Assembly: GCA_951230915.1 (NCBI GenBank) | Contig: OX579637.1 | Location: forward strand, 30,070,001 to 30,134,000 | Direction: 5' to 3' | DNA length: 64,000 nucleotides | DNA from: Antitrichia curtipendula | Taxonomy: Eukaryota > Streptophyta > Bryopsida > Hypnales > Leucodontaceae | In this document: piece by piece, positions 13,401-25,489 of the stretch | Layout: every line of letters starts with the position of its first letter | Position numbering within the stretch: the first letter of the stretch is position 1 | Program-made: the position numbers and the translations under genes | Notes under the pieces: model-generated | What the model was told of the DNA's origin: nothing | Database searches by the model: none | Seen by the model: the letters and a program-made list of their open reading frames with translations, nothing else

Positions 13401-16400
13401 CCTCTCTAGTTTGAATTGATGAATTCCACCACCGTAGCCACTTAACCTTCTCCTAACCACTGACATGACAAGTTGCAATCATCTGCAACTTATCTAGAGT
13501 CATCTCTGGAACACTGTTGGAACTCCAATGGCGCTCAATCTGATCATGATAACATTGGAGTGAGGAAAATGTAGTTTTGAAGGAAGAAGATAAAATAAAC
13601 CCGTTCATGAAGTACAATCATACCTCTTTAAGAAAGTCGCTTCCAAAATTGGGATTAGCCACAGCGGTTAGCTTGTTCATCTTCTGGATCAATTTCGAAG
13701 TTTGATCTTTAGCTCCAAACTTCATGGCAGCCACAATGCCTTCGGGTGATTGCTCTTCTTCGGGTGTCTCCTCTTTGTACAACCGAACCGCAACATCCGC
13801 TGCTGCAGCTATCTCGTACTGTAGAGAAATACAAACTTAAGAACCCCTGCGATGAAATTACAAAGAAATTGACAAGTAGACAATTGAAACGAAGACATGA
13901 AATCTCACCCGAAAAATGAAAGAAGTAAACACTTCAACCGACATACAGTACCAACTCTTTCGTGTATTCTGTTGGCACTGCACCATGTCAGAGGCGCTCA
14001 AATGCTCCGCAAATTTCTCTAGAGGAAGTGATCCATACTTTTGAACACAAAATAAAGTGTGCACAAGGTTGGTTTTGATAAAAAAATTCTCAGTGTGCCT
14101 GCACAACCGGAAAGTGATGCTCAAGAAAACTGAATCAAGAACTACAAGGAATGAAAACTGAAATGAGAGGATTGATGAACTTACTTATTAACATCATGCA
14201 TGGCATGCATGACTTGCCCGATCTTCCCCTTAGTGTCCAAAATGATTGAGTCCACAGAAATGTGCCAATCGCGATCGATGTCATGGAATTCAGATATGTA
14301 TGAGGACCACGCAAGCAACCTGTGGTTACCATCACATACAAAGAACTTGCAGCGTTGCAAGTGTTCCAATCCGGGTGTTGAACCAAGCACACTATTGAAG
14401 TTATCATTTTTAGCATTCCACATTGGTCCCCAAGCAACTTTCTCGGCATCTGTCACGTCCTCCATCTCTCCTTCTTCATTAGTAACAGAAACATAGAATA
14501 CCGAGGACCCATCTAAGTAACCATTCACGAAATCCTCTTGAAGCCTCGAGATATCACTTTGAAGCGCCGGACGAACCATAGGCATTACAACAAGGCGGCA
14601 CAAGGGAACCATTAGGCAAGATATCAAATGAGGTTTCATCCTCAAGGACGCAATGGAAGCAACAGAGTTTACTTTTTGAGCTTTGCGAAATGCATCCTTA
14701 GAAGCATAGTCCGTATCCCTCTTGTTTGTTACCGTGTCATCACTTCCACCGTCTAGTTCTCCAACACTGCTGGAGTTCTCAATGTCTTGAATGCGAGATA
14801 CATGATCATAAGATACGGTAATCACCTCCTATATCACAACATAGGAACAAAAGTAAAAAAGACAATTCATAGACTGGAATCCATGGGGTTGAGGAGTTCG
14901 ACTGAAATCCCACAATCCTTAATGTTGCGAGAGTCAATGATCATGCTAGTTGACTAAAATTATTCAATAGAGACATTGCCAGAGAATAAAAGGGTTACCT
15001 TCGGCTCCGAGGAGAGAAGACAGCCCTAAGAAGTTATATATAATCATGGGAATACATAAAACTAAAATCCTAACGAGGGTCCTCCCAGACGCGCGCAATT
15101 GCACACATGTTAATCAAAATTTGCAAGTACGTTCTAAGCGGAAGTTCACCTTCTGTGTCTGCGCGTCGGCATCCCCTGAATGGAATTCTTCTTCAGTCTC
15201 CTCCATGTCCTGGTCAGTCTTCATGATCCCCTTGTCAACGACTGAAGCGGTGACATGCTCCATCACAGGCCCCGTAATCGGAATCGGTGTACCTACTTCC
15301 ACCTGAGACACAAACATAAAAGACATTGAAGTCAATCAAAAATGCAATACATTCAATGACTAACTGCGTAGGTTGTCCAGGACCTTACCTGTCCAGGACG
15401 GCGTGAGCCCTGCCTTCGGCGTCGATGGCAAACCAGGGTGGCCAGTGAACCCAATTGAAAACCAAAAAAAATATTTCTACAACGTGGTGACTTGGGAGAG
15501 GGATCCAGGACCTTACCTGTCCGGAACGGCGAGACACCCCCTTCGGCGCCGATGGCAAACTAGGGTGGCCAGTGAACCCAATTGAAAACCAAAAAAAATA
15601 TTTCTACAACGTGGTGACTTGGAAGAGGGATCCAGGACCTTACCTGTCCGGGACGGCGTGACACCCCCTTCGGCGTCGATGGCAAACCAGGGTGGCCAGT
15701 GAACCCAATTGAAAACCAAAAAAATGATTTCTACAACGTGGTGACGGCGAGGAGGGATCCAGAACCTTACCTGTCCGGGACGGCAAGACACCCCCTTCGG
15801 CGCCGATGGCAAACCAGGGTGGCCAGTGAACCCAATTGAAAACCACAAAAATGATTTCTACAACGTGGTGACGGCGAGGAGGGATCCAGAACCTTACCTG
15901 TCCAGGACGGCGTGGCACCCCCTTCGGCGCCGATGGCTAACCAGGGTGGCCAGTGAATCCAATTGAAAACCACAAAAATGATTTCTACAAGGTCGTGACG
16001 GCAAGGAGGGATCCAGAACCTTACCTGTCCGGGACGGCAAGACACCCCCTTTGGCGCCGATGGCTAACCAGGGTGCCTAGTGAACCCAATTGAAAACCAA
16101 AAAAAATAATTCTACAAGGTGGTGACGGCGAAAAGGGGTCCAGGACCTTACCTGTCCGGGACGGCGAGACACCCCCTTTGGCGCCAATGGCAAACCAGGG
16201 TGGCCAATGAATCCAATTGAAAACCACAAAAATGATTTTTACAACGTGGTGACGGCGAGGAGGGATCCAGGACCTTACCTGTCTAGGATGGCGTGACACC
16301 CCCTTTGGCGCCGATGGCAAACCAGGGTTCGATAGACGGGTCACGGGTTCCAAAAGAAACTAACCTAAATCCTAGAAGTGGCTGAAGGCAGAATGCTTAT

Positions 16401-17212
16401 ACCTCCAAGGTCGCAGGATTTGTTGCATCCGTCGTGTTCAGTTGGTGCTGCCCTTCTTCCTCATCGTTGCTGTTGATTGCGTTTTCACTTTTGTGCGCCT
16501 TGACAACCGCGCTCCTAGTCATCCTTCTTCTTGCCATATCTCTCTCCTTCTTCTTGTCGAAAACAATGCCAGTGTTTAGGGATCGCAGATCCGGTCCTTC
16601 AACCATGAGCCCCCCGATTATTTTGAACCCCAGCCTCCTAGAAACCTGCTCACGGATCGTGCTCACGCTTCCTATCTTCGGTTATACACGGCTATCAGTA
16701 TGACCAGATGATTTCTCGTTTCTGATGAGTGGTCTACTAAATTATTTATATTAGACGTGGCGGTCATATTATTTCAGGAATTTATATACTTTGAGAATGG
16801 TTACCTGATTTATAAAAGTATGTATTGCCATCCCCCGATACATCAGTAAGTATGTTCATGGTAGTGTCAATAAACAATGTTGCAAAGAAGATAGCAATTA
16901 GGAAGAGAGAGTATATTTACTTACAAGATCCGGTGATCGCCCGTGGCTAGTGCTACATGTCAATGACCCTTCTTCTGGGATGGTTTCAATATGCTGACTC
17001 CCGGCAATGACATCTCTATGGAAGACCACTTCTTGCATTTGAGCAGCTGGAGTTTCACTGGGAAACTCGGACTCACGGAGTAATACAACCTTCTTACTTC
17101 TATTCCTTGACCTCTGCAGCTCTCTCCTAGAAGAATATAAAAGGTTTTTTTTCTTCCTCTTTTTCCTAAAACTATGCACAATTCCATCGCGTGTGGAATA
17201 TGGCATAAGCAT
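10464..17212 (-). pseudogene. Gene A: ParB-like domain plus beta-class DNA methyltransferase-like domain, spliced, with four stops
   Basis: Reading on minus, exons with good GT/AG sites are about 17212-16925, 16690-16403, 15302-15150, 14828-14185, 14098-13909, 13817-13624, 13539-13324, 13201-12966, 12860-12170, 12078-11731, 11484-11205, 11093-10890 and 10734-10464. The 14828 exon encodes a ParB-like domain (MVRPALQSDI, later CDGNHRLLAW). The 12860 exon has a lysine-rich linker. The 12078 exon has DLIIADMPEE at the place of the methyltransferase catalytic DPPY motif. The 11484 and 11093 exons give VVDCTAVTG, then HACRNLSRHIIALE, resembling the SAM-binding motif. Catalytic motif before SAM motif is the beta-class order. 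DPPY is degenerate, so catalysis is doubtful. In-frame stops at 13455, 13081, 12361 and 11268 break this copy. Prokaryotic and phage proteins join ParB-like and methyltransferase domains; the introns show this copy is eukaryotic. Confidence 0.7.
15375..16340. repeat. 127-bp tandem repeat, about 8 copies, in an intron of gene A
   Basis: The word GACCTTACCTGTCC or a close variant recurs at about 15381, 15509, 15636, 15762, 15889, 16016, 16144 and 16271, spacings of 126-128 bp. Units share a GGCGCCGATGGC-type centre, AACCCAATTGAAAACC and a poly-A run. On the gene's strand each unit contains GGACAG followed by GTAAGGT, a near-consensus splice donor. The array sits between the 16403 and 15302 exon borders of gene A. 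Because 127 is not a multiple of three, the overlapping open frames across it are not credible proteins. Confidence 0.85.
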
Positions 17213-17995
17213 CTGACTAACAGTATATACTCCTCACCATATTGGTGGGAAATGGGCTACTATATTCAGGTAGAACCATCTATACAATCTGCATAATTCA
17301 AACCAATGATGCTATAGTGATTGCTTTTGCTGTGCAAGTCAGTGAGCAGTTAATGTTTCAATTTGTCTTAGGCGTTCATGATTTAAATATGTTCGCCATT
17401 TGTACGACTATAATTAGTATTTGCATGTACTTCACGATTGTCCAATCCGATATATGAAATCTCACATTCAAATGATAGACTCCTCTATTTTCAATATCTT
17501 TTTGTGTGCCAATTGTTTTATTTTTATATTGCCGGTGGCTGCTGGTACTCTAAGATAAGACTGCATACTGAGCGGTACTTAGTTTCAAGAAGAAAAGATC
17601 TCCTTTACGTAATGGCAGAAGCTTCTGCACTAAGAAATTCTATAATTTAGTCATGTTCTTACTCCGCCACTAACAAACTACCTAGCTTAATAATGTTCAT
17701 TTAATTTTACTTTGATTTCACTCTCATTTAAGGGACAGGTGAGCGCATTTCTTTAATTACAACTGCAAATGTCTGTGTTGTTGGCGCTTCCAAATTACAT
17801 TATGTACAAATTTTAATTCAGTAATGGATATTAATTGCAGATAGTGACGTCGCAAATACTTCATTATTAAAATCCAACTTCATTTTATTCATATGTGCCT
17901 TGCACTTCAGCGGGCGCTATGTTCAACCGTTCTTGATCATTGAAATAGTTTAGGTCGTTTTGTTACTGTCGATATTGTTTTCTGATTTCTTAGAA
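17213..17995. promoter_or_regulatory. Divergent promoter region between gene A and transposase 1
   Basis: These 780 bp separate the two head-to-head genes of element 1, so both promoters should lie here or in the untranslated leaders. The stretch is AT-rich and no specific site could be identified with confidence. The equivalent gap in element 2 is 62104-62719. A shared control region is implied by the arrangement but not shown. Confidence 0.45.
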
Positions 17996-20900
17996 ATGGC
18001 ATCCCTTTGAGCGGATGGCCACAAAGTTCCTCTCATCATACCTCTAGGAGATGATGATTTTGTCGTCGTATCGGCTCATCTTATTCATGTACGTTTTCAA
18101 TTTGCCATGTCTAGTATCTATGTTGAAGAAGAGATACTGTCTGAGTCTGGCATTTTGAGAGAGACAATTCATATTCAGAGACTGGTAGTTGATGACAGTC
18201 ATGTCTGGCATCTTCGTCGAGGACGCTATCGTGCTTATGGTTTACCGTCTGTCATGAGGGTGGACTCCACTCAAATATTACCTCGCCCTTCCGAGCATTC
18301 TACAGTGGACATGCTTCCTTCCCATCGGGAAAACTGGAACACTTCTGAGTACGCGTATCTTCTTAATAATGTCACTCCTCTTCCGTTCGTTACCATAAAG
18401 CAGGAATCTAATGACCCTGTCATAGATCTCTCGAGTGAGTCTGAGGGAGAGTCTCCAAATCAACCTGGATGTCCTAGTAGAGTCTCCAACGATGCCCTGA
18501 AGACACCGTCTAGTTTAAATCTAATGCCTTGTACTAGTCCTGCTCTATCCACGCATTCGCGTCCACCAACATATCCTTGTAGTGCATCCACAATTAGTAT
18601 TGTTGGTTGCCTAAGGAAGCTAGCTTTTATTTGTGGTTCTCGAAATGAAATAGCTTCGATAGACTATGATGCACTCATCCATCACAAGGTGCAATACCTT
18701 CCTGCAAATTATGACGGAGTTGTAGTTTTTGAGTTGCCTTCCCTTCTAATTTCGACTTCGTCATCGGGTGCTGGGAAATTACAAGGCATGGGTGCTGGGA
18801 AATTACAGGGCATGGATAAACGGTACGATGGTCACGCTTGTGTAGGACAATGACATCTAACATCAACAATGACGATGGCCTAAAGTTCAGAAAATCTTCT
18901 TGTGTAGGACATCTTATCTGTAAGAATTCAGAGTGCAATTACTTAAAGCATTCTTTTACTCCTGGGCCATTCCGTATTGGTGCCTTCCCTCCAAAGGATT
19001 CTAGTCTCTTCTGTAAGATATGTAAATGTCCGCCTCATTGCATCAATGTCTGTGATGCTCGAATTTATTACGTTTTCGGAGATTCCGCAAGCATGACTAG
19101 AGCTTGCATTCATTTGGGAAATCACCTGCATCCTGTAGCTTCAGGAACATGTAGGGAGTCCTTAAGTGCTGTAGCTAGCCTCATTGCTGGCGAGGTTTCC
19201 AAAACCCCTAGTGCCACTAACTCGGCCATTGCCCTAGTAGCTAGTAAACAATTTCTTGATAACCACTTGATACACAACGGTGAATGTCCGAAGCAGATGT
19301 TGCGGGGAAATTCGTTAGAAGATGTGATGGACAAGTTCCAGATACTGAGCTCTCCTAATATACGAAATGTTATTTTCTCATTCCGTTCAAGTGGCAAAAG
19401 TGGGATAATAGATAGTATTATGAATATGAAAAGAAATTTGAGGTTTGAGTACATTCATGACAGTGTGTTTCCTGGTCAAGGCAAGGAAAAGGTTTATTTG
19501 TTTAAGATGCTAGTAGAGGGGCCAGGGAGTGGTGTGGACCTTGTGAGTCGGATGCAATCGGGTGGTGATCTGGAGAATGCATGGCTCATGTTTGACCATG
19601 TCAAACGGGTTAAAGACTAGACAACCATGGGTTGCCATGTTTATGATACAGGATGCAAGAAAGTGATGACATTTGCTGTATGTGATATGCAATCTGAGGA
19701 CACGGAGGTTCAATGCATCATGTGGAGATCTCTGAACAAAGTCATGAGACGCAATGGCGTTGAAAATCCGAACTTTAAAGGCTTTATGGCTGACAGCGCA
19801 CAAGCAAATTGGAATGTCGTTCGAATTGTCTACGGATCAGGAGATCCTAAAATAGTAATGGTGAACCGAGAGCGGACATGTCTTTTACATTGGAGTACCT
19901 CTTTACATCGCCATACACAGAAGCTCATCAAGCCGGATTTGCAACAACAACATACTTGTCTTTCTAAACAATACAAAGACTCCAAATCTATGGACGAAGC
20001 TGAAATGCGTTACCTGGCGATACGATCTTGGTGGCTTTCATCAGGAGCAGCCTCGGAAGATGCTATGAGGGAACTAGAGTTGTGGCTCGCATTTTGGCAC
20101 TTTCGATATCGTCAATGGGGCGGGTTTATGCAAATGGTAATTTTTTTAACTTATGTTTTTAATTTTTAAATCTTCTGGATCCATATTTTTTTCTGCAACA
20201 AAATTTGAAACATATTTTTCTACCTTGTTTGGAGATATGAATCACGGTAGGGTTCGTGGATTCTCCCCTCGGCGCTGAAGGGAACCTTTCCTACACAGTA
20301 CAGAGATCAAAGTTTTACCGTGTCGTTGTAAATTAGAAATGTGGTGATACTTAATTTTTATTTTATTTTGTCTTTGATATCATTATTTCAGGATTTAAAT
20401 GTTGAGGAGATGGCGGACATGCCGTCATGCAACTTATCCGAAACGGTTCATAATAGGTGGTTGCAGCAGTCGGGTAATCGAGGTAATGATTTGTTTGCCG
20501 CCACTTCTGATGACTACATTCGAGCTTTCATGCAAATGACCAATTATTGAGCTTTTTTTAAAGGCAACATATCAAGGTCAAGGCCATCAAAAGAGGAGTT
20601 AAAGTTACGAGGCGCTAGACAAAGCGAAGATCCAAAGAAGATTGCGGAAGCATTCAATGACCTTCCTGGAGGGGCCGGTGTATCATCCCCATTTGGAAGG
20701 CAAAGAAGTATTTGGTAGCAGTAAGCGCAAGCTTGACCTCCCTATTGGGTCAGATGGTGACTCCCATCGTCCAGACAAGGTAAACTTCTCTCAGCCTCGA
20801 GTACAGACACGATCGACTCGTTCACCCACGGTTGCCTCTAATGTAGCAGACACGTTGGTTGACTCTATCCATGTACCACATGTGACAACTGCAATGGAGA

Positions 20901-21639
20901 GTGACTGTGATATTTCACACTGGCATATTGCGAGAATTTTGCACAAGTCCAATTGCAAATGTCATGCGCAACAACGAAGTTCAAACATCCGTTGTGTTGC
21001 CAAAATTGCAAAAGGATCAAGAGGTACTCCAGCTCCAACCTACCGTGGTAGGAAAAAATAGTATGGCGAAAACAAAGAGATCGTAACCGACTTCTGGTTT
21101 TGCCCAGATGATATTGAACGATGTGTACGAGGCTCTAAACGTGGTTGGATAATTGATTGGCCCCAAGTCCCGGATGTGTGGCTTGTACTAACAGGCACTA
21201 ATTTGACCCGCCAAGAGACATTGCTATTTGCCGTATTGCAAATGCTCCTATAGTAGAGCACCGCAATAAATGGGAGAGTGCTGGTAATGTCAAGAGAACT
21301 ATTTTGGCGGTAACCTTGCTCCCCTTCCCCGGACTTGGAGCCATAATCTCCCTTCAATCCGGACTTGAGCCTAGGGAGAAGCTTTATCGCATTACACTTG
21401 GCATGTATCCAGAGTGCACTTGTCCCAATTTTGTTGACATGGCCGTTTCAGCAATTGGTGGCCGCCAACAATATGTGCATTGCAAACATCTTTATTACTT
21501 ACTTCGCTACTTCAGCAAAATGAATCCATCAGAGGATAAGTTTATACATTCTCCAAGCTTCAGCTTCAATGAAGTGAAGATCCTTCTCACAAAAGCCGGT
21601 ATCATCAAAGTATCGGAGGATAGTCTTCAACATGTTTAG
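17996..21639 (+). pseudogene. Transposase 1: MULE-like transposase with SWIM zinc finger, multiply broken
   Basis: The start is placed at the ATG at 17996 because transposase 2 begins with the same MAS-x-x-x-DGH context. The N-terminal half has an acidic Ser-rich region, then a Cys-rich block (KSSCVGHLICKNSECNYLK, later CKICKCPPHC) resembling a zinc-binding N-terminus. The central part contains GFMADSAQANW and SSGAASEDAMRELELWL, which fit the acidic residues of a MULE-type catalytic core. An intron runs 20137-20391. A SWIM zinc finger follows, with CTC at 21415-21423 and CKH at 21481-21489. Lesions compared with the second copy and the open frames are a TGA at 18008 (CGA in copy 2), a one-base deletion near 18837, a TAG at 19618, a TGA at 20548 and a frame change near 20700. 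It should cut and move the element; this copy cannot. Confidence 0.75.
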
Positions 21640-22024
21640 AAGTCCAACAATCCGTAATTGTTGGGTGTTAATGATTGAATGACTGTAGACTAAAGTTAGA
21701 TGTATAGCTTCAAGAGTACCAATTTCTATTTGGATGAATACTGTAATTTCTTGAAGTATTCAGTACAGCCTATTTTCAATCTAAATTTGCATTTTCTTGT
21801 AGGTCATCTGTTTGCCTTTCACAATATGTACTTCCATTACTATAACCAGTGATTAAAATTAAAAAATTCATACAAATTATACATAATTACAATAATAGAT
21901 CCACGGTAACAGGTCCACGGCTTTAGTGTACTAAAGTTTACTCAAAATAGAAAGGTTTACCAAAACCCTAAACTTAATCCTATTTTTAGAATTATTATTG
22001 ACTTTTTCACAATTTCAGAATTCA

Positions 22025-22088
22025 ACGCTCACATACTTCCTGCTCACCGCTCACAGGCTCGCACTCGCACGCTCACAATCTAGCACCG
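22025..22088 (-). repeat. Right terminal inverted repeat of element 1
   Basis: Read on minus it starts GGTGCTAGATTGTGAGC, then further GAGC words (GTGCGAGTGCGAGCC, TGTGAGCGGTGAGC). By eye about 38 of 46 positions match the left end. It lies 4 bp from the outer edge of the palindrome arm that begins at 22092. Confidence 0.65.
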
Positions 22089-23320
22089 TTGATCTCGGCG
22101 AATAGCATTTACGTACTAAAATACTTTGATGTAAATATATTGTATTAAAATGTATTTGGAGGTTGGTACTTGGTATCATCATAGCGGTATCGTTCAAGTA
22201 TCAACTGTATTGCTTTTCAATATAAAAAATATTTGCGTACGATGGAATTCTATTATCATTATCCTCTAATCGTTTTTGACTATGTTTTCACCAAAAACGC
22301 TCCAAAACTGCCATTTCTAATACTAGTGTCAAATTTTAGAAAAAAAACATTCTTGGACACATGTAACCATAGGATCTTGTAGTAAACTTGTTTAAGAAGA
22401 TGTGGAAAAAATTTCAGAATCGGACACTATGTGGATTGCAAGATAATAGTGTTTGAATTGACAAAAATCCTTTTTGTGTCCCTTCGAAAAAACGGGGAGC
22501 TGCCCTTCACAAGGTCACATTTGTATGAAAAAATGTCCAAAATTGTGGTTACTCTTTGGATTTATTCTTGAAGGCAAGTTGGCTACATGCTTGAAAATTT
22601 TCAGATCATTTGGAATTGAACAACATATAGGAAAAAAATAGTAAGTAGGAAGAGGTAGAGAATGATTCAAAACACTAAATTGTGAAGAATTTATTTATGG
22701 AATTGAAAAATGCCAATCCAACGGTTGTAATGTTGTAATAAACAATCTACATCCAATGTTTTTATTTTTTTTCAAAAATATTGAAAATTCAGTTACATAA
22801 AAGACTTCAAAGTTTTTTTTAGAGTTGAAATTCCATAACTACACTTAAACTAAGAATCCTCATAACTTTTGACTCATAGATCTAAATGGAATGATTCAAA
22901 GCTTCCTATGTACATATAAATCTAAAGAACCAATCGCTATGTTGCCAAAAAAACCACTTTGGTCTTTTAGGGGTTATATGTGTTCAACATTGATTATACA
23001 ATTTTGAACCCAACCATACCAAGGTAACATCCATCAACAATAATTGTTGCATTGCACTTCTCATCCAAGGATTTCAAGCAAAACATATGATGAATGCATA
23101 AATAGATTGTAGACATTGGACACTGGAAGTTTCAAAACACACAAACATTTCAAAACTTTATATGAATTATAAGGGTGCACATATATTGGCATACATTGAT
23201 GGTGCATATATATACTAAATAGTTTGCAAACAATCATGCAAATTTATGTACTCGCCTCTACATTTACCTAATACTTCTATAGTTCTATCACTTCTATGTC
23301 GTTCACTAACACCATAGACA

Positions 23321-24813
23321 CTAATATGAGTGGCGGAAGTGTTCATCTGGAATAGGCCAGTTGTAATTATTGGTAAATCGATGGATGATTTTGGACAAGC
23401 TACCGCGAGAATCAATCACCGAATCACAAAGGCGCTCCAAGTAAAGGTGAAAAATCTTTGCCAAATCCTCATGGCTAAATCTTGTATGTCCTTCATTTTT
23501 CCGATGTAAGCTCACATAGTCCGCCGACATGCAACCATTGTTGATGGCTTGAGCTATTCGACCAACCGCATATTCCTCCAATTTACGTGATAAATCCGGT
23601 ATCATTGACACATCCGCATCTCTTCTATGCAAGTATGCAATAGAAGGGTCCACCCACCACCTCTTTTTCAAGGTCTCAGTCCGCTCACTCTGAGAGGTGA
23701 ACATGTACAAGGACTTCATTGGTTCATTACGTAAAGTAGTCATGCCCCAATCGCAAACTCCAATGTAAACACGTGACTCATCATTGGGAAAGTGAAACAT
23801 AATGTTGTCCAGTGAAAGATCATTGTGCAAATGTCCAACGCTGTGCACTGCATTCATGAGGTGCACCAATGCCCATGCAAGCTCTGTGCGCTTCTTCCTC
23901 CAACGACCAAGAAAAAAAGCTTTGGTCACCTCTTCCGAGGTCGGTTGAGAATAAGCCAACCGAATGCCAATGTTATTGGGATATTCCTTATCCAATTTTA
24001 ACATTTGCCTCAATATTCCGCCATTCCACCAATACAAGTACCCTTCGTTCTGCGTTGCATGAACAGCAGAAAACTGGATAACTCCATCATGTGGAATTCT
24101 CACTGCCATTGACTTGTTTTGGTGTTCCAACCTTGCAAGCTGAGGTCGTAAGCATTGTTGATGAGATACCTTCGCTGCGAACTCCCAAAATGAGGGTATC
24201 TCACGACATCCTTCAATTCAGACCCTCCAAATTGTTGCGTATCCACCCTTCAGGATTTGATCATCTTGTGGAATTACCCTTGCTGTTTTCGGAAGCGCTA
24301 AGAGATGTCGTCGCCCACGTTGCAACTCCACAAGTCCCTCATCACTATTCCACCAACCCATTGAACCTCGCCTATTTTGATTCTTTGCAAAAGGGGCGCA
24401 CTGGCGAACAAACAAGTCTGCCCTCAAAATGACCTATTCAAAAGCGCCATCACCTACGCGGTTTTGCTTCCCGTACTTCTCGAAGATCACCTTTGCATTC
24501 CACAATGCATCATGGATCTTATTCCTCAAAAGTTGTTGAAAGCCCTTCCTCTCCATTTCATGAATCCAGTAGGGTACGTTTAAAGCATCCATGAACTTCT
24601 GTGCGACTGTGCCATATCTCCCTTGAATTTATCTGGGCACTTGTCTTCATACCTTGCATATTTGGTATACAACGATGCAGTGGTTTCCGACTCATAAAAT
24701 TTAACAATGGACTCAATGAGAAATGCTTTGCAAGCGAGAGAGGGAGCGTCCATACTTGCCTCACTGTCCGGCTTCACTCGTTTGTCCTTCGCAGCCTTCT
24801 TTGGTCTCGGCAT
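23321..24813 (-). pseudogene. KN-left: broken kinase-like gene
   Basis: Mirror copy of KN-right (38191-39683), with the same lesions. The ATG at 24813 begins MPRPKKAAKDK. After a frameshift near 24605 come two in-frame stops, near 24436 and 24220. The C-terminal 269 codons are open. Protein-kinase-like elements are GGYATIW (glycine-rich loop), FAAKV (lysine), HNDLSLDNIM (catalytic loop, with N in place of the usual R) and VCDWGM (in place of DFG). The catalytic-loop Asp and Asn and the Asp of DWG are kept. The gene shares a YWWNGG block with KN2. Intact relatives could be atypical kinases; this copy is a relic. Confidence 0.7.
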
Positions 24814-25019
24814 TGTAATGAAATCACGTTTAGAAGTGCACTTGCAATTTCTAAACCACAAGGCAATATACGATTTGCCAGATGATTGTACACGAAATCT
24901 AGTAAAAAACAGCAACAAGTATCCTCTAAAAATCACACTCTTATCTTCCCTTAGAAAGGAGCCAATGGAGGATAAACCACCAAGCTCTCCGCTCTCTCTT
25001 GCATGACACAAGGGGGAAG

Positions 25020-25480
25020 ATAAAAGTGAGGACCGGACGGGCGGTCCAACTCATTTATCTAAGACGGACGCCTCGACCGTCCGCCTGATCGGATGGACCC
25101 GACGAGGTGGACGGATCATCGTCCGCCTCGTCAGGACCGTCCGATCAGGCGGACGCCACCCGTCCGACTCATCGGACGGCTCTGGTGAATCGGACGGCCG
25201 CCGTTTGCTCTGGGCCGTTGGACCCTAAAATCGAAGGCGGACGCCTTGACCGTCCGCCTGATCGGACGGACCAGACGACGCGGACGGACAATTTTCCGCC
25301 TCGTAAGGACTGTCCGATCAGGCAGACACCACCCGTCCGATTCTCGGACGGCCGCCGTCCGCCCTGGGCAATCCGCCTGATTGGACAGCCCCTCTCAAGT
25401 GGAAATCAAACTGAGAGATTTTTCGAGTTTGTCCGACCAGGCGGACGGCTGCATCATCTGACTCCTAAAACGACCTCGAC
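25020..25480. repeat. GC-rich CGGACGG/GTCCGCC array upstream of KN-left
   Basis: Dense degenerate repeats of GTCCG and CGGAC, with CCGTCCGCCTGATCGGACGG-like palindromic words. It begins about 210 bp upstream of the KN-left start. The mirror copy is 37524-37984. The words are self-complementary and can form many small hairpins. Open frames through it are compositional artefacts. Confidence 0.8.
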
Positions 25481-25489
25481 CAGCAAATA

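Larger units (their letters stand above)
9658..22088. mobile_element. Element 1: MULE-like transposon with ParB-methyltransferase cargo
   Basis: A 12.4-kb unit is bounded by inverted termini. The left end reads GGGTTGCTATTTTGTGAGC. The right end, reverse-complemented, reads GGTGCTAGATTGTGAGC, and the similarity continues for about 46 bp through repeated GAGC words. Inside are two divergent genes: a ParB-methyltransferase-like gene on minus (10464-17212) and a SWIM-type transposase-like gene on plus (17996-21639). A second copy of the same arrangement begins at 53581 with the same left terminus. I could not find a matching 8-10 bp target duplication, so the ends may be eroded or rearranged. 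The right end abuts the palindrome boundary at 22092. Assignment to the MULE superfamily rests on the transposase features and is an inference. Confidence 0.7.

Noticed and set aside
15375..16340. CRISPR-like array
   Set aside because: Whole 127-bp units repeat with no unique spacers. It is a minisatellite-type tandem repeat in a eukaryotic intron.
15513..16353. Overlapping minus-strand open frames across the 127-bp array that look like repeat proteins
   Set aside because: The unit is not a multiple of three, so each copy shifts frame. The frames exist only because the unit lacks stops, and the array sits in an intron.
10464..17212. Bacterial contamination as the source of the ParB-methyltransferase
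   Set aside because: Numerous consensus introns at matching positions in two paralogues, and location inside plant repeats, rule out a prokaryotic contig. Ancient transfer remains possible.
9649..22096. Target-site duplication of element 1
   Set aside because: The 9 bases left (CCTACGACA) and right (GTTGATCTC) do not match, and the palindrome's other arm, which lacks the element, does not supply a matching empty site either.
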